Below, in pieces: positions 1 through 7,842 of a DNA stretch of 51,740 nucleotides; position 1 is the first letter of the stretch, and each line of letters starts with the position of its first letter. Position numbers and translations under genes: made by a program. This DNA comes from Candidatus Nealsonbacteria bacterium (GTDB lineage: Bacteria; Patescibacteriota; Minisyncoccia; Minisyncoccales; JAGGXC01), in NCBI GenBank assembly GCA_026396195.1, contig JAPLXH010000002.1, positions 1 through 51,740 of the forward strand. Direction: 5' to 3'. The notes under the pieces are model-generated. The model worked only from the letters and a program-made list of their open reading frames with translations. It did no database searches and was not told where the DNA came from.

Positions 1-2
1 TG

Positions 3-146
3 ACATCAAAAACAAGCAAAAAAAGTAAAGGGCAGAAGAAAACTAATTATATAGACTTTATTCGCGACTTAGGAGATATAGGCAATATGAGACAAGAGGC
101 GTTGGAGAGTCAGCAGAGCCTTTCTTCAGCAGACACTCATATTTAG
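3..146 (+). CDS. C-terminal end of an unknown protein (5' truncated)
   Basis: An open frame runs in from the window edge and stops at TAG 144-146, leaving about 47 residues. The first part is rich in Lys, Ser and Thr. It is followed by a more ordered tail containing DFIRDLGDIGNMRQEALE and ending ADTHI. I do not recognise the family. A T-rich stretch follows the stop, and the gene converges on dnaE. The ordered tail makes it likely to be real, but the function cannot be stated. Confidence 0.45.
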   Translation, partial: TSKTSKKSKGQKKTNYIDFIRDLGDIGNMRQEALESQQSLSSADTHI

Positions 147-282
147 CTCTTTTTATTTATACTCTTTTTATTTTTAATGGCAACTTTATGTTTTTTGGTT
201 GCTGTTTTTATTTTGACTCGATTTGTTAGGGCAAAAGACTTGTTTTAAAAGGGGATATCCTGTTCTTTCAGAACGGAGTAGT

Positions 283-3200
283 TCATTCTTCTATGATTTC
301 TTCAATTTCGTCGCAGATAATTTTTGGAGAATCGTCCCGATTATCAACTTTTCCTTTTACAATGACAATTTTATTTTCCTGGAAAGCGGTCAGATTTTTT
401 TCCATCACTCTCGGGAAAACAACCATCTCTATTTTATCGTGAAAGTCCTCCAGTTTTACAAAGAGCATCGGTTGCCCTTTTTTGGTTATAATTTTTTTTA
501 TATTGGAAATAATTCCCCCGACTTTAATTACCTGGCCCCAAATTTTTCCTTTTGCATCTTTTATCGGCGAAACATTTTTTTCAAAAATTTTTCTATAACC
601 TTCCAGCGGATGAGAGCTGATATAAAGCCCCAAAAGCTCTTTTTCCCAGGTTAACTTTTCTTTATTAGTAGCCGGTTTCGCTTCGTCTAATTTTATCGCG
701 GAATTTGAATGGAACAATTCGCCGAATAAATTTTTTTGATTGTTATTTTTTGTCTTTTGAATTTCCCGATGATTATCTAAAATTTTTTCCATATTAAAAA
801 GAAGCTTATTTCTTTCTTCTAATTTGTCCAAAACGCCGGTTTTAATCAAACTTTCCAAAGATTTTTTATTTAAAACCTTTGAGTTAAGCCGGGAAACAAA
901 ATCGGAAATTGTTTTAAAGAGCCCTTTTTCTTTTCTTTCTAAAATTATAGCTTCAACAACCGCTTCGCCAACGTTTTTGATGGCTAAAAGCCCGAAACGG
1001 ATTTGGTTTTTATGGGGGATAACCGAGAAATTTCTGAAACTTTCGTTGATGTCCGGCGGCAAAACTTCAATTTCCATCTTTTTGCATTCGTTAATTAAAT
1101 CGGAAATTCTTTCAATGTCGCTCTTTTCCGAAGTTAATAAAGCAGCCATGAATTCAACGGGGAAATGGGCCTTTAGGTATGCGGTTTGATAGGCGATGGT
1201 GGCGTAAGCTGCGGCGTGGCTTTTATTGAAGCTGTAACTGGCAAATGGCTCTATCCAGTCCCAAATTTTTTGAGATACTTCAGGGCTGACATTATTTTTT
1301 TTCGCCCCTTCCATAAACTTTGTTTTTTGGGCTAAAAGTAGCTCTTTTATTTTTTTACCGATAGCTCTTCTTAACACATCCGCTTCTCCCAGGGTAAAGC
1401 CGGCTAACTTCTGGGCGATTTGCATTATTTGTTCCTGATAAACCGGCAGTCCGTAAGTGGAGGCCAAAATCGGCTCGAGCAAAGGATGAAAATAATCAAC
1501 GCTTTTTAATTTATTTTTTCTTTGGATATAATCCGGAATAATTGCCATCGGGCCCGGCCGATAAAGGGCGACCATGGCGATTATGTCTTCAAAATTAGAG
1601 GGTTTTAATTGTTTCAGATATCTTCGCATTCCGTCGGACTCCAATTGAAAGACCCCCACCGTGTCTCCTTTTTTGAAGATTTGAAAGGTTTGTTTGTCTT
1701 CATTTGGGATATCGTCAATATTGATTTTTTTATTTTTAACTTTATAAATTCGAGAAAGCGCGTCTTCGATTATGGTCAGATTTTTCAATCCCAGCAAATC
1801 CATTTTTAAAAGACCCAAATCTTCGATGGAATGCATTTCGTATTGGGTGACGATGGCTTCATCGTTTTGGGTGGGGTGTTGGAGGGGAACTATATTTTCT
1901 AACGGGTCGTTAGAGATAACTATTCCGCAGGCGTGAGTGGAAGCGTGGCGGGCGCAACCTTCCAGTTTTTTGGCAAAATCAATTAATCTTCTGGCTTCCT
2001 CCTCGGCTTCATAAAGTTGGCGGAATTCGGAAATTTTTTCCAAAGAATCATTTAAAGAGAAGCCGAAAGGAATAATTTTAGCCACCCGGTCGCAAAAACT
2101 ATAAGGCATTCCCAATGCCCGGCCAACATCCCTGATTACGGCCCGAGAACTCATTGTTCCGAAAGTGATAATTTGGGCTACTTTTTCCCGGCCGTATTTT
2201 TGGGCGATGTAATCAATCACCTCGTCTCTTCTTCGGTCGGTAAAATCCATATCAATATCGGGCAGGGAAATCCGGTCTTTGTTTAAAAATCTTTCAAATA
2301 GTAAATCATATTTTAAAGGGTCAACGTTGGTGATATTTAACAAATAAGCGACAAGTGACCCGACCGCCGAACCTCGTCCCGGTCCCACCACGATTCTATT
2401 TTGTTTCGCCCAATTAACAAAATCTTGAACTATCAGAAAGTAAGAGGCAAAGCCGGTTTCGCCGATAACCGACAATTCGTAATTCATTCTTTCTATTACC
2501 TCCTTTTTAGGCAAGATTCCGAATCTTTTTTTAAGCCCTTCCATGGAAAGTTCTTTTAAATAACTTTCCGGAGTTTTGCCTTCGGGAACTTGAAAAGAGG
2601 GAAGCTTGGTTTCGCCCAATTTAAATTCAAAATTACAAAGAGAAGCTATTTTTTGAGTATTATCAAGAGCTTCGGGAGTTTCTTTAAAAGAATCGGCCAT
2701 TTCTTGGGCGCTTTTCATTGAAAAATCGTCAATCTTCATAGTTAATCTTTCGGGGTCGTTAATGTCAGCTCCGGTGTTGATCAGCATTAAGACATCCTGG
2801 GCATCGGCATCTTCTTTGTTTAAATAATGGACATCGCAAGTCGCTACCAAGGGAATATCCAGCTCTTTTGAAAGTTTTATCAGCCCCTGATTCACCTTTT
2901 TTTGTTCTTTTATATTGGGATGGTGCTGGATTTCAAAATAAAAACTGTCCGGTTCGAAAATTTTTTTATATTTTAAAGCCGTTTCCTTGGCTTCGTCTAA
3001 CCTGTTAGAAAGAATTAATTGGGGAATTTTTCCTTGAATGCAGGCCGTGAGAGCAATTAATCCGGAGCTATGTTTTTTTAATAGCTCATCGTCAATTCTC
3101 GGCCTGTAATAAAAACCCCTTAAATGAGCTTGGGTGATTAATTTCACTAAGTTTTTATATCCTTGTTCATTTTTTACCAAGAGTATGAAGTGATATCTTC

Positions 3201-3450
3201 TGTCGTCGACATTGGGTCTTTTTTCATCCATTGAATTAAAAGCCTGATATACTTCACAGCCGATAATCGGCTTTATTCCTGCTTTTTTCGCTTTTTTATA
3301 AAATTCTACGGCGCCGTAAAGGTTGCCGTGGTCGGTTATTGCCAAAGAATCCATGCCTAATTTTTTGACTTGGTCTATCATTTCATCAATCTTTGGCAGG
3401 CCGTCAAGCAAGCTGTAGTGGGAGTGGAAATGGAGGTGAGTAAATTTCAT
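283..3450 (-). CDS. dnaE: DNA polymerase III alpha subunit
   Basis: Replicative DNA polymerase of the C family, 1055 residues. The N-terminal PHP domain opens with HLHFHSHYSLLDG and includes AITDHGNLYG. The catalytic palm motif PDIDMDF is at residues 397-403, with D398 and D400 equivalent to the metal-binding aspartates of E. coli PolC-alpha. A helix-hairpin-helix/fingers segment contains YQEQIMQIAQ and FTLGEADVLRRAIGKK. An OB-fold (GQVIKVGGIISNI region) lies near the C-terminus. It is about 100 residues shorter than E. coli DnaE because it ends soon after the OB domain, so the usual clamp-loader-binding tail appears reduced. The ATG at 3448-3450 fits the PHP start. A sigma70-type promoter lies just upstream on the minus strand. 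Stops at TGA, converging on the truncated gene at the window edge. Confidence 0.97.
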   Translation of the reverse strand: MKFTHLHFHSHYSLLDGLPKIDEMIDQVKKLGMDSLAITDHGNLYGAVEFYKKAKKAGIKPIIGCEVYQAFNSMDEKRPNVDDRRYHFILLVKNEQGYKNLVKLITQAHLRGFYYRPRIDDELLKKHSSGLIALTACIQGKIPQLILSNRLDEAKETALKYKKIFEPDSFYFEIQHHPNIKEQKKVNQGLIKLSKELDIPLVATCDVHYLNKEDADAQDVLMLINTGADINDPERLTMKIDDFSMKSAQEMADSFKETPEALDNTQKIASLCNFEFKLGETKLPSFQVPEGKTPESYLKELSMEGLKKRFGILPKKEVIERMNYELSVIGETGFASYFLIVQDFVNWAKQNRIVVGPGRGSAVGSLVAYLLNITNVDPLKYDLLFERFLNKDRISLPDIDMDFTDRRRDEVIDYIAQKYGREKVAQIITFGTMSSRAVIRDVGRALGMPYSFCDRVAKIIPFGFSLNDSLEKISEFRQLYEAEEEARRLIDFAKKLEGCARHASTHACGIVISNDPLENIVPLQHPTQNDEAIVTQYEMHSIEDLGLLKMDLLGLKNLTIIEDALSRIYKVKNKKINIDDIPNEDKQTFQIFKKGDTVGVFQLESDGMRRYLKQLKPSNFEDIIAMVALYRPGPMAIIPDYIQRKNKLKSVDYFHPLLEPILASTYGLPVYQEQIMQIAQKLAGFTLGEADVLRRAIGKKIKELLLAQKTKFMEGAKKNNVSPEVSQKIWDWIEPFASYSFNKSHAAAYATIAYQTAYLKAHFPVEFMAALLTSEKSDIERISDLINECKKMEIEVLPPDINESFRNFSVIPHKNQIRFGLLAIKNVGEAVVEAIILERKEKGLFKTISDFVSRLNSKVLNKKSLESLIKTGVLDKLEERNKLLFNMEKILDNHREIQKTKNNNQKNLFGELFHSNSAIKLDEAKPATNKEKLTWEKELLGLYISSHPLEGYRKIFEKNVSPIKDAKGKIWGQVIKVGGIISNIKKIITKKGQPMLFVKLEDFHDKIEMVVFPRVMEKNLTAFQENKIVIVKGKVDNRDDSPKIICDEIEEIIEE

Positions 3451-3468
3451 AAAAAATAAACTTATCTT

Positions 3469-3497
3469 ATTTTATGTCCTCAAAAAATTTCCGTCAA
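3469..3497 (-). promoter_or_regulatory. Promoter of dnaE
   Basis: On the minus strand TTGACG (3492-3497), 17 nt and TAAAAT (3469-3474) lie about 20-45 nt upstream of the dnaE ATG. A good sigma70-like match; read from sequence only. Confidence 0.6.
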
Positions 3498-3549
3498 TTA
3501 AAAGTTGACAAATAAATTATTTAGATTAAAAAGACAGAGGAGGTTGGAA

Positions 3550-3864
3550 ATGATAAATATAGAAATTCATGGTCTTGGATTGCATATCGCATCAAGAATA
3601 AGGCAGGGGATAATCAAGATTTTTTTAGTAGACGAAATAAAAGTATCAATCTTTGATCATTAGATAATAGATGTCAAGCAAAAAGAATCTCCCTTTTTAA
3701 GGGTTTACGCCACTTCCCAAGAGAATAGTGAGAAAATCAGAGAGAAATTGTTAGTTTTAGACATGGATATTGAATATATAAGTCTTGATAACTATTGGTA
3801 CGCTTTTCCAAGAAAAAAACAAGGAGCGAGAAAATATTTCTTCCTCCTTTTTTATTTTATATAG
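3550..3864 (+). pseudogene. Small unknown gene interrupted by an in-frame TAG
   Basis: A strong Shine-Dalgarno (GAGGAGG, about 3536-3542) precedes ATG 3550. The frame reads 37 codons (starts MINIEIHGLGLHIASRI) to TAG 3661-3663. It then stays open in the same frame for 66 more codons with ordinary composition (KESPFLRVYATSQENSEKI) to TAG 3862-3864, inside the terminator. The uninterrupted product would be about 104 residues. The simplest reading is a small gene broken by one nonsense mutation. Readthrough or a sequence error would look the same. Family not recognised. It is divergent from dnaE, and TTGACA at 3505-3510 may be its -35 box, although no good -10 follows at normal spacing. Confidence 0.5.
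3823..3854 (+). terminator. Intrinsic terminator after the interrupted small gene
   Basis: GGAG (3823-3826) plus GAGAAA (3828-3833) pair with TTTCTT (3837-3842) and CTCC (3844-3847). A T-rich run follows. The last codons of the interrupted frame overlap it. Confidence 0.65.
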
Positions 3865-3897
3865 CATCGCAGCAAGTTTTGTTTAAAAAGGGGATCA

Positions 3898-3925
3898 TTG
3901 ACTTTTTCTATTATTTTGGTATAAT
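3898..3925 (+). promoter_or_regulatory. Strong sigma70-type promoter
   Basis: TTGACT (3898-3903), a 16-nt spacer and TATAAT (3920-3925). The expected start near 3932 gives a leader of about 130 nt before the gene at 4061, long for this genome. Confidence 0.7.
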
Positions 3926-3966
3926 AATAAAATTGAAATAGTTCTTTAATAAAAAAGGTTCAAACT

Positions 3967-4033
3967 TTGAGGCGAGCGTTTTGGACGCCAGAAAACTGGT
4001 TTCTAAACCGCTCGTCTCAATTCCGAGACAAGC
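3967..4033 (+). promoter_or_regulatory. Structured, possibly fold-switching 5' leader
   Basis: Arm A TTGAGGCGAGCG (3967-3978) pairs over 12 bp, with one G-U, with arm B CGCTCGTCTCAA (4009-4020). It encloses a CCAG-AAAA-CTGG hairpin (3988-3999). Arm B can instead pair with arm C GAGACAAGC (4025-4033) through GCTCGTCTC (4010-4018), with one mismatch. The two folds exclude each other and lie just before the ribosome-binding site of the gene at 4061. This is the architecture of a cis-regulatory RNA. The ligand, if any, is unknown. Confidence 0.5.
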
Positions 4034-4060
4034 AGGAAACAAAAAAGGAAGGTATGTCAT

Positions 4061-4696
4061 ATGGAAAAAACTTTTAGACTAGCAACAAGCCCAAAACGCA
4101 GCCGTGAAATCATGGGAAAGAACTTTTTCGGCCTTGAAGAGATCTTTAGTCACTTCGTGGCTAGAATTACCAAAAAGAAAAAGCAGTTCGCTGCTCTTTC
4201 GGAGGTTCCGTTCTCCGAAGCAGTTCTCGAAGAATTAAAGGATACCCATATCCTGATAGCGGTCTTACCGTTCTCAATTCTAGAGATTCGTAGCAAAGTA
4301 GCCTCAAGTCTCTTCCTGTCTCACGAAGGCGCTTGGTACAACAAGAAATCATTTGCCAAAAAGCACGGTCAAACAAAATGGCAACTGGTTCGCAAAACCG
4401 AAGTGGCAAACTCGACCTCGAAAAGCTGGCGAGAACAGCAAGTGCTGCTCTCAAAAGACGAAGAAGTGCCCACAGCTCAAGTGATGGTATACACCATCAT
4501 CGGTCATTATCTAGCTACCGGCGAACATCTATTCAAAAACACCAATGTTCGTACCTCATCTGTGGTTTCGAATGGCGGTCACGTCGGTGTCTGCTATATC
4601 GATTCAATAGACTCAATCCCTCCACGGATAGGTATCAATATCAACACCTTCTCTGATCGTACTCACTTGGGCATTGCGTCCGCTCGGAAGTTCTGA
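4061..4696 (+). CDS. Hypothetical protein ending in RTSS...GIASARKF, candidate variable protein
   Basis: 211 residues with no signal peptide or membrane segment. The body has an N-terminal lysine-rich part, then FSEAVLEELKDTHILIAV and QVMVYTIIGHYLATGEHLF. The last roughly 45 residues run from VRTSSV through repeated short Gly/Ser/Asp turns to GIASARKF. From memory, similar proteins occur in several copies in Parcubacteria, nearly constant except for this tail. The tail recalls the C-type-lectin-like ends of formylglycine-generating and diversity-generating-retroelement target proteins. That link is inference, since no reverse transcriptase or template repeat is in the window. The gene is clearly richer in G+C than its neighbours, which suggests transfer or special selection. 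SD AGGAAGG precedes ATG. It is a single-gene unit with its own promoter, structured leader and terminator. Confidence 0.75.
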   Translation: MEKTFRLATSPKRSREIMGKNFFGLEEIFSHFVARITKKKKQFAALSEVPFSEAVLEELKDTHILIAVLPFSILEIRSKVASSLFLSHEGAWYNKKSFAKKHGQTKWQLVRKTEVANSTSKSWREQQVLLSKDEEVPTAQVMVYTIIGHYLATGEHLFKNTNVRTSSVVSNGGHVGVCYIDSIDSIPPRIGININTFSDRTHLGIASARKF

Positions 4697-4734
4697 ACCT
4701 TAAAGTCTTGAGAATTTGTTTCTCTTGACATTTT

Positions 4735-4776
4735 GAGCCTTCGGCAAATTTTTTCGCAGTAGGCTCTTTTCTTTTT
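4735..4776 (+). terminator. Terminator of the 4061 gene
   Basis: GAGCCT (4735-4740) pairs with AGGCTC (4761-4766) across a 20-nt loop. The run TTTTCTTTTTT follows. Confidence 0.6.
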
Positions 4777-4844
4777 TGCTTTGTCCGGCATAAATTCTAA
4801 TGTTTATAGGAGTCATGGGTCATTAAAGTTTTTTTATGTATCTT

Positions 4845-4876
4845 AGAGGCTAAAGCTTCTTTTTTATTTATTTTTT
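4845..4876 (+). terminator. Second terminator-like hairpin ahead of rnhB
   Basis: AGAGGC (4845-4850), loop TAAA and GCTTCT (4855-4860) precede a long T-rich run. It ends about 20 nt before the rnhB ATG, so rnhB would need its own promoter; TTAGAAT sits 6-12 nt before that ATG. Confidence 0.5.
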
Positions 4877-4895
4877 AAAATGTTAGAATTTAGAA

Positions 4896-5534
4896 ATGGA
4901 CATTCTAAAGGAAGAAAAAAATCTTTGGAAAAAAAAATTTAAATTTGTAGCCGGTACGGACGAAGTAGGCAGAGGTCCTTTGGCCGGACCCGTTACCGCT
5001 TGCGCGGTTTTTGTTTCAAAAAAATTTAGACTTCAGAAAAATTTAAAAAAAATAAAAGATTCAAAAAAATTAACTCCTAAAAAAAGAGAAGAGTTTTGCG
5101 AGATTTTGAAAAAACATCCCCAGATTGAATGGGGGATAGCCAATGTTTCGGAAAGAATAATTGATAAAATAAATATTTTTGAAGCGTCAAAACTGGCAAT
5201 GTTAAGGGCGATCAAAGATTTAAAAAATAAACTAAAGAAAAAGATCGACTTTTTAATTCTTGACGGAAACTTTAAAATAAACTCAAAAATACCCCAAAAA
5301 CCGATTATTAAGGGTGACAGCAAAGTTTTTTCAATAATGGCGGCTTCCGTGATTGCCAAGGTGACGAGAGATAATTTAATGGCAAAATTAGATAGAAAAT
5401 ATCCAAAATACAAATTTTTAGTCCATAAGGGTTATCCAACCAAGCTTCATCAAAAGCTTTTGAAAAAATACGGGCCTTGCAAGATTCACAGAAAAACTTT
5501 CAGTCCCGTTAAAAATTTATTAATCAAGAAATAA
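4896..5534 (+). CDS. rnhB: Ribonuclease HII
   Basis: Cleaves RNA in RNA-DNA hybrids and removes single misincorporated ribonucleotides. 212 residues. The N-terminal signature GTDEVGRGPLAGPV carries the first two acidic catalytic residues. FLILDGNF supplies the next Asp. ASVIAKVTRD carries the last catalytic Asp. The C-terminal HKGYPTKLHQKLLKKYGP and HRKTFSPV stretch is typical of bacterial RNase HII. Length is normal. A -10-like TTAGAAT ends 6 nt before ATG, with no Shine-Dalgarno, so the mRNA may be leaderless. Converges with the unknown gene at 5576, sharing a hairpin between them. Confidence 0.95.
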   Translation: MDILKEEKNLWKKKFKFVAGTDEVGRGPLAGPVTACAVFVSKKFRLQKNLKKIKDSKKLTPKKREEFCEILKKHPQIEWGIANVSERIIDKINIFEASKLAMLRAIKDLKNKLKKKIDFLILDGNFKINSKIPQKPIIKGDSKVFSIMAASVIAKVTRDNLMAKLDRKYPKYKFLVHKGYPTKLHQKLLKKYGPCKIHRKTFSPVKNLLIKK

Positions 5535-5566
5535 ACAAAAAAATCATTAGGCAAAAACCTAATGAT
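5535..5566 (-). terminator. Convergent terminator between rnhB and the 5576 gene
   Basis: ATCATTAGG (5543-5551), loop CAAAAA and CCTAATGAT (5558-5566) form a perfect 9-bp hairpin. On the minus strand it is followed by a run of T. The plus-strand tail is weaker, so it mainly serves the minus-strand gene. Confidence 0.7.
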
Positions 5567-5575
5567 ATGTTAATT

Positions 5576-6226
5576 TTACTTAGATCTTAAAGGATCGACT
5601 CGTACTTTCCAGGTGATTTCTGACTTTTTTGTTCCCGGCAAAAGTTTAACTGTTTTACCAGCAATCAAGCTATCTAGAAATTGCTCGTCAACATTTATAC
5701 TGGTTTTTGTCTTTATTAATCTGTCCGTGTCTTCCTTAGGAATTCTTAGATCGCATAGGGCTTTCTTTATAGCTTTTTCTATTATTTCTTTTTGGGCCAT
5801 CGGCGTGCCTTTAAGTATATACGGCGTGGGAAGTGTAATATTCACGATAAAAGTTCTGTTTATTACCATAGAACGCCATTTGCCTACACTTTTTCGAAGC
5901 TTAGCTTCGTTCCAAATGATATGCTCACTAGGGGAGACAGTTAAGTTGAAATTATTTTTTTCTGAAATAATCCCTCGAAGACCATTGTTTGCTTTTGCTA
6001 TATCGATAATTTCTTCTCTTCGTTCTTCTTGCCGTTTGCGCGCACTGTCAATTTTCCATTGTTTTCTGCTAAATGTTTGAGCCAGATCGCAGAGTAGTAC
6101 TAAAATTTTTGAAGGAATTTTTAGCTTGGTTCCAGGTTCCACTTTCAATCGTATATCCGGGAAAAAAGTGGGTAGAAGATCAAATCTTTCTTTCTTCTTT
6201 TTCTCTATTACTTCATTTTCTTTCAT
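5576..6226 (-). CDS. Hypothetical soluble protein, 216 residues
   Basis: Family not recognised. The N-terminus is highly charged (MKENEVIEKKKKERFD). It is followed by hydrophobic IPSKILVLLCDLAQTF, a basic/acidic helix (RKRQEERREEIIDIAKANN), and a mixed alpha/beta C-terminal half ending ITWKVRVDPLRSK. No signal peptide, membrane segment or metal motif is visible. A good SD (AAAGGTGAT) stands 6 nt before ATG. The gene has its own promoter and terminator, so it is expressed alone. No function is proposed. Confidence 0.8.
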   Translation of the reverse strand: MKENEVIEKKKKERFDLLPTFFPDIRLKVEPGTKLKIPSKILVLLCDLAQTFSRKQWKIDSARKRQEERREEIIDIAKANNGLRGIISEKNNFNLTVSPSEHIIWNEAKLRKSVGKWRSMVINRTFIVNITLPTPYILKGTPMAQKEIIEKAIKKALCDLRIPKEDTDRLIKTKTSINVDEQFLDSLIAGKTVKLLPGTKKSEITWKVRVDPLRSK

Positions 6227-6260
6227 TTATTATCACCTTTTTTAAAGAACCTCCATCTTT

Positions 6261-6289
6261 TTATTATTAAATTTCCAAAGACTTGTCAA
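6261..6289 (-). promoter_or_regulatory. Promoter of the 5576 gene
   Basis: On the minus strand TTGACA (6284-6289), 17 nt, TAATAA (6261-6266). Near-consensus. Its -35 box overlaps the -35 box of the rpmF promoter on the other strand. Confidence 0.65.
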
Positions 6290-6311
6290 ATGATTATTTT
6301 TTTGTTAGTAT
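6283..6311 (+). promoter_or_regulatory. Promoter of the rpmF-nusB-rnc-rpsP operon
   Basis: TTGTCA (6283-6288), 17 nt, TAGTAT (6306-6311). This gives a leader of about 30 nt before rpmF. It shares the palindromic TTGTCAA with the divergent promoter. Confidence 0.5.
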
Positions 6312-6346
6312 TGAAACCAGTTTAAAGTTTTTAATTAAAAAACATT

Positions 6347-6631
6347 ATGGCAGTTCCAAGAAAAAAACATACTAAAAGCCATCGGAATAATCGCCGGAGG
6401 AATATTTTTATTACTCCGCCATCTTTAAATAAATGTTCAAAATGCGGAAAGTTTGTTTTGCCGCATGCTATTTGTTGGAATTGCGGTTATTACAAGGGCT
6501 TTGAGGTAATAAATGTTCTGCAAAAATTGGAGAAGAAAGAAAGAAAACAAAGAGAAAAAGAAATTAAAACAAAGGAAGGCGAGGCCCAAGAAGAAAAGCC
6601 CTTGAGCGCAGAGGGTTTGTCAAAAAAATAA
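6347..6631 (+). CDS. rpmF: Ribosomal protein bL32 with charged tail
   Basis: Component of the large ribosomal subunit. The N-terminus MAVPRKKHTKSHRNNRR is the L32 signature. Two cysteine pairs (CSKC near residue 28 and CWNC near 44) form the zinc ribbon. The core ends around residue 57. The remaining roughly 37 residues are mostly Lys and Glu with no motif, so at 94 residues the protein is longer than the usual 55-65. First gene of an operon with nusB, 17 nt downstream. Confidence 0.95.
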   Translation: MAVPRKKHTKSHRNNRRRNIFITPPSLNKCSKCGKFVLPHAICWNCGYYKGFEVINVLQKLEKKERKQREKEIKTKEGEAQEEKPLSAEGLSKK

Positions 6632-6648
6632 ACAGTAAATTTTAAATT

Positions 6649-7113
6649 ATGTCCAGCCGACATCTTTCTCGTTCTATCGCCATGCAGAGTTTGTATGAGT
6701 GGGATTTTTACGGCCAAAAACCGGAGGCTCTTAAAAAAATTGTTGAAAGAAACATAAAAGAATTCGGTCCCGGATTGGAAAGCGTGGATTTTATTTGGAA
6801 ATTGATTGACGGAGTGACTTCTAATTTATCCCAGTTAAACCAGATTATTGAAAAAACCGCACCCGAATGGCCTTTGGAACAAATCACAATAATCGACAGG
6901 AATGTTTTAAGAATCGGTCTTTATGAGTTGATTTACGAAGACAAAAGCGAAGTTCCTCCCAAGGTGGCGATTAACGAAGCTATAGAATTAGCCAAGAATT
7001 TTGGCGGTGAGAGTTCGGGAAAGTTCATTAACGGAGTTCTGGGCACGGTTTACAAAGAAATGGAAAAAATAAGCGGAGCCAAAGAAGAAAAAAAAGAAAA
7101 TAAAAAAGTCTGA
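6649..7113 (+). CDS. nusB: Transcription antitermination factor NusB
   Basis: 154 residues, all-helical RNA-binding factor that joins NusE and boxA RNA in rRNA antitermination. Start [18 protein letters not shown] matches the family's first helix with the RNA-binding arginines. [14 protein letters not shown] and [19 protein letters not shown] are the conserved central helices, and [14 protein letters not shown] is the family C-terminus. A short KEEKKENKK tail follows. A boxA-like element lies in the 23S leader at 18411 in this same window. rnc starts 6 nt after the stop. Confidence 0.95.
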   Translation: MSSRHLSRSIAMQSLYEWDFYGQKPEALKKIVERNIKEFGPGLESVDFIWKLIDGVTSNLSQLNQIIEKTAPEWPLEQITIIDRNVLRIGLYELIYEDKSEVPPKVAINEAIELAKNFGGESSGKFINGVLGTVYKEMEKISGAKEEKKENKKV

Positions 7114-7119
7114 TTTTTT

Positions 7120-7812
7120 ATGCGAGAATTTTCTTTGCTTGAAAAAAAATTAAATTTAAACTTTAAAAACAAAAAACTTTTAACCCAGGCTTTTGTTCAC
7201 CGGTCTTTTTTGAACGAAAATCCGGACTTTAAAATAGGGAATAATGAAAGATTGGAATTCTTAGGAGATGCCGTTTTGGAGCTGGTTGTGACGGAATATC
7301 TTTACCAAAAATATCCTAAAAAATCCGAAGGAGAGCTGACTAATTGGCGGGCGGCCTTGGTGAATGCCGATTCTCTGGCGAAAATCGCCGAAAGAATCGG
7401 TTTGAATAATTTTCTTTTGCTTTCCAAGGGAGAGTCAAAAGAAATGAACAAAGCCCGGAGATACATACTGGCTAATACCATAGAGGCCTTTATCGGCGCC
7501 CTTTATCTTGATTTGGGATATAAAGCGAGCCAGGAATTTATAAAAAAACAAGTTATAAAAGAACTTCCCCAGATAATAAAATCAGGCTCTTACAAGGATT
7601 CCAAATCCCATTTTCAAGAGAAAGCTCAGGAAAAAACGACCGTTACCCCCACTTATAAAATTCTAGAAGAATGGGGGCCGGACCACGCCAAGCACTTTAA
7701 GGTGGGAGTTTTTTTGAAAGAAGGATTGATTGCCGAAGGAGAGGGCTCTTCCAAGCAGGAAGCCGAAGTAAAGGCCGCTGAAAAAGCTTTGAAAATTAAA
7801 GATTGGCTCTAA
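7120..7812 (+). CDS. rnc: Ribonuclease III
   Basis: Double-strand-specific endoribonuclease, 230 residues. The catalytic signature NERLEFLGDAVLEL starts at residue 42, and the second acidic site is in NTIEAFIGALYLDLG. The double-stranded-RNA-binding domain covers about residues 155-228 (DSKSHFQEKAQE through KQEAEVKAAEKAL). Length and order are normal. The long inverted repeat flanking the 23S gene at 18425 and 21421 is an obvious substrate. Follows nusB by 6 nt; rpsP follows after 30 nt. Confidence 0.96.
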   Translation: MREFSLLEKKLNLNFKNKKLLTQAFVHRSFLNENPDFKIGNNERLEFLGDAVLELVVTEYLYQKYPKKSEGELTNWRAALVNADSLAKIAERIGLNNFLLLSKGESKEMNKARRYILANTIEAFIGALYLDLGYKASQEFIKKQVIKELPQIIKSGSYKDSKSHFQEKAQEKTTVTPTYKILEEWGPDHAKHFKVGVFLKEGLIAEGEGSSKQEAEVKAAEKALKIKDWL

Positions 7813-7842
7813 ATTTAAAAAGAAATTATTAAAACAAAATTT

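Noticed and set aside
274-283. Terminator of dnaE at the TGTTCT-TTC-AGAACG hairpin (about 260-276)
   Set aside because: The stem is short and no T run follows on the minus strand.
4061-4696. Complete diversity-generating retroelement
   Set aside because: No reverse transcriptase, accessory protein or template repeat could be found in the window.
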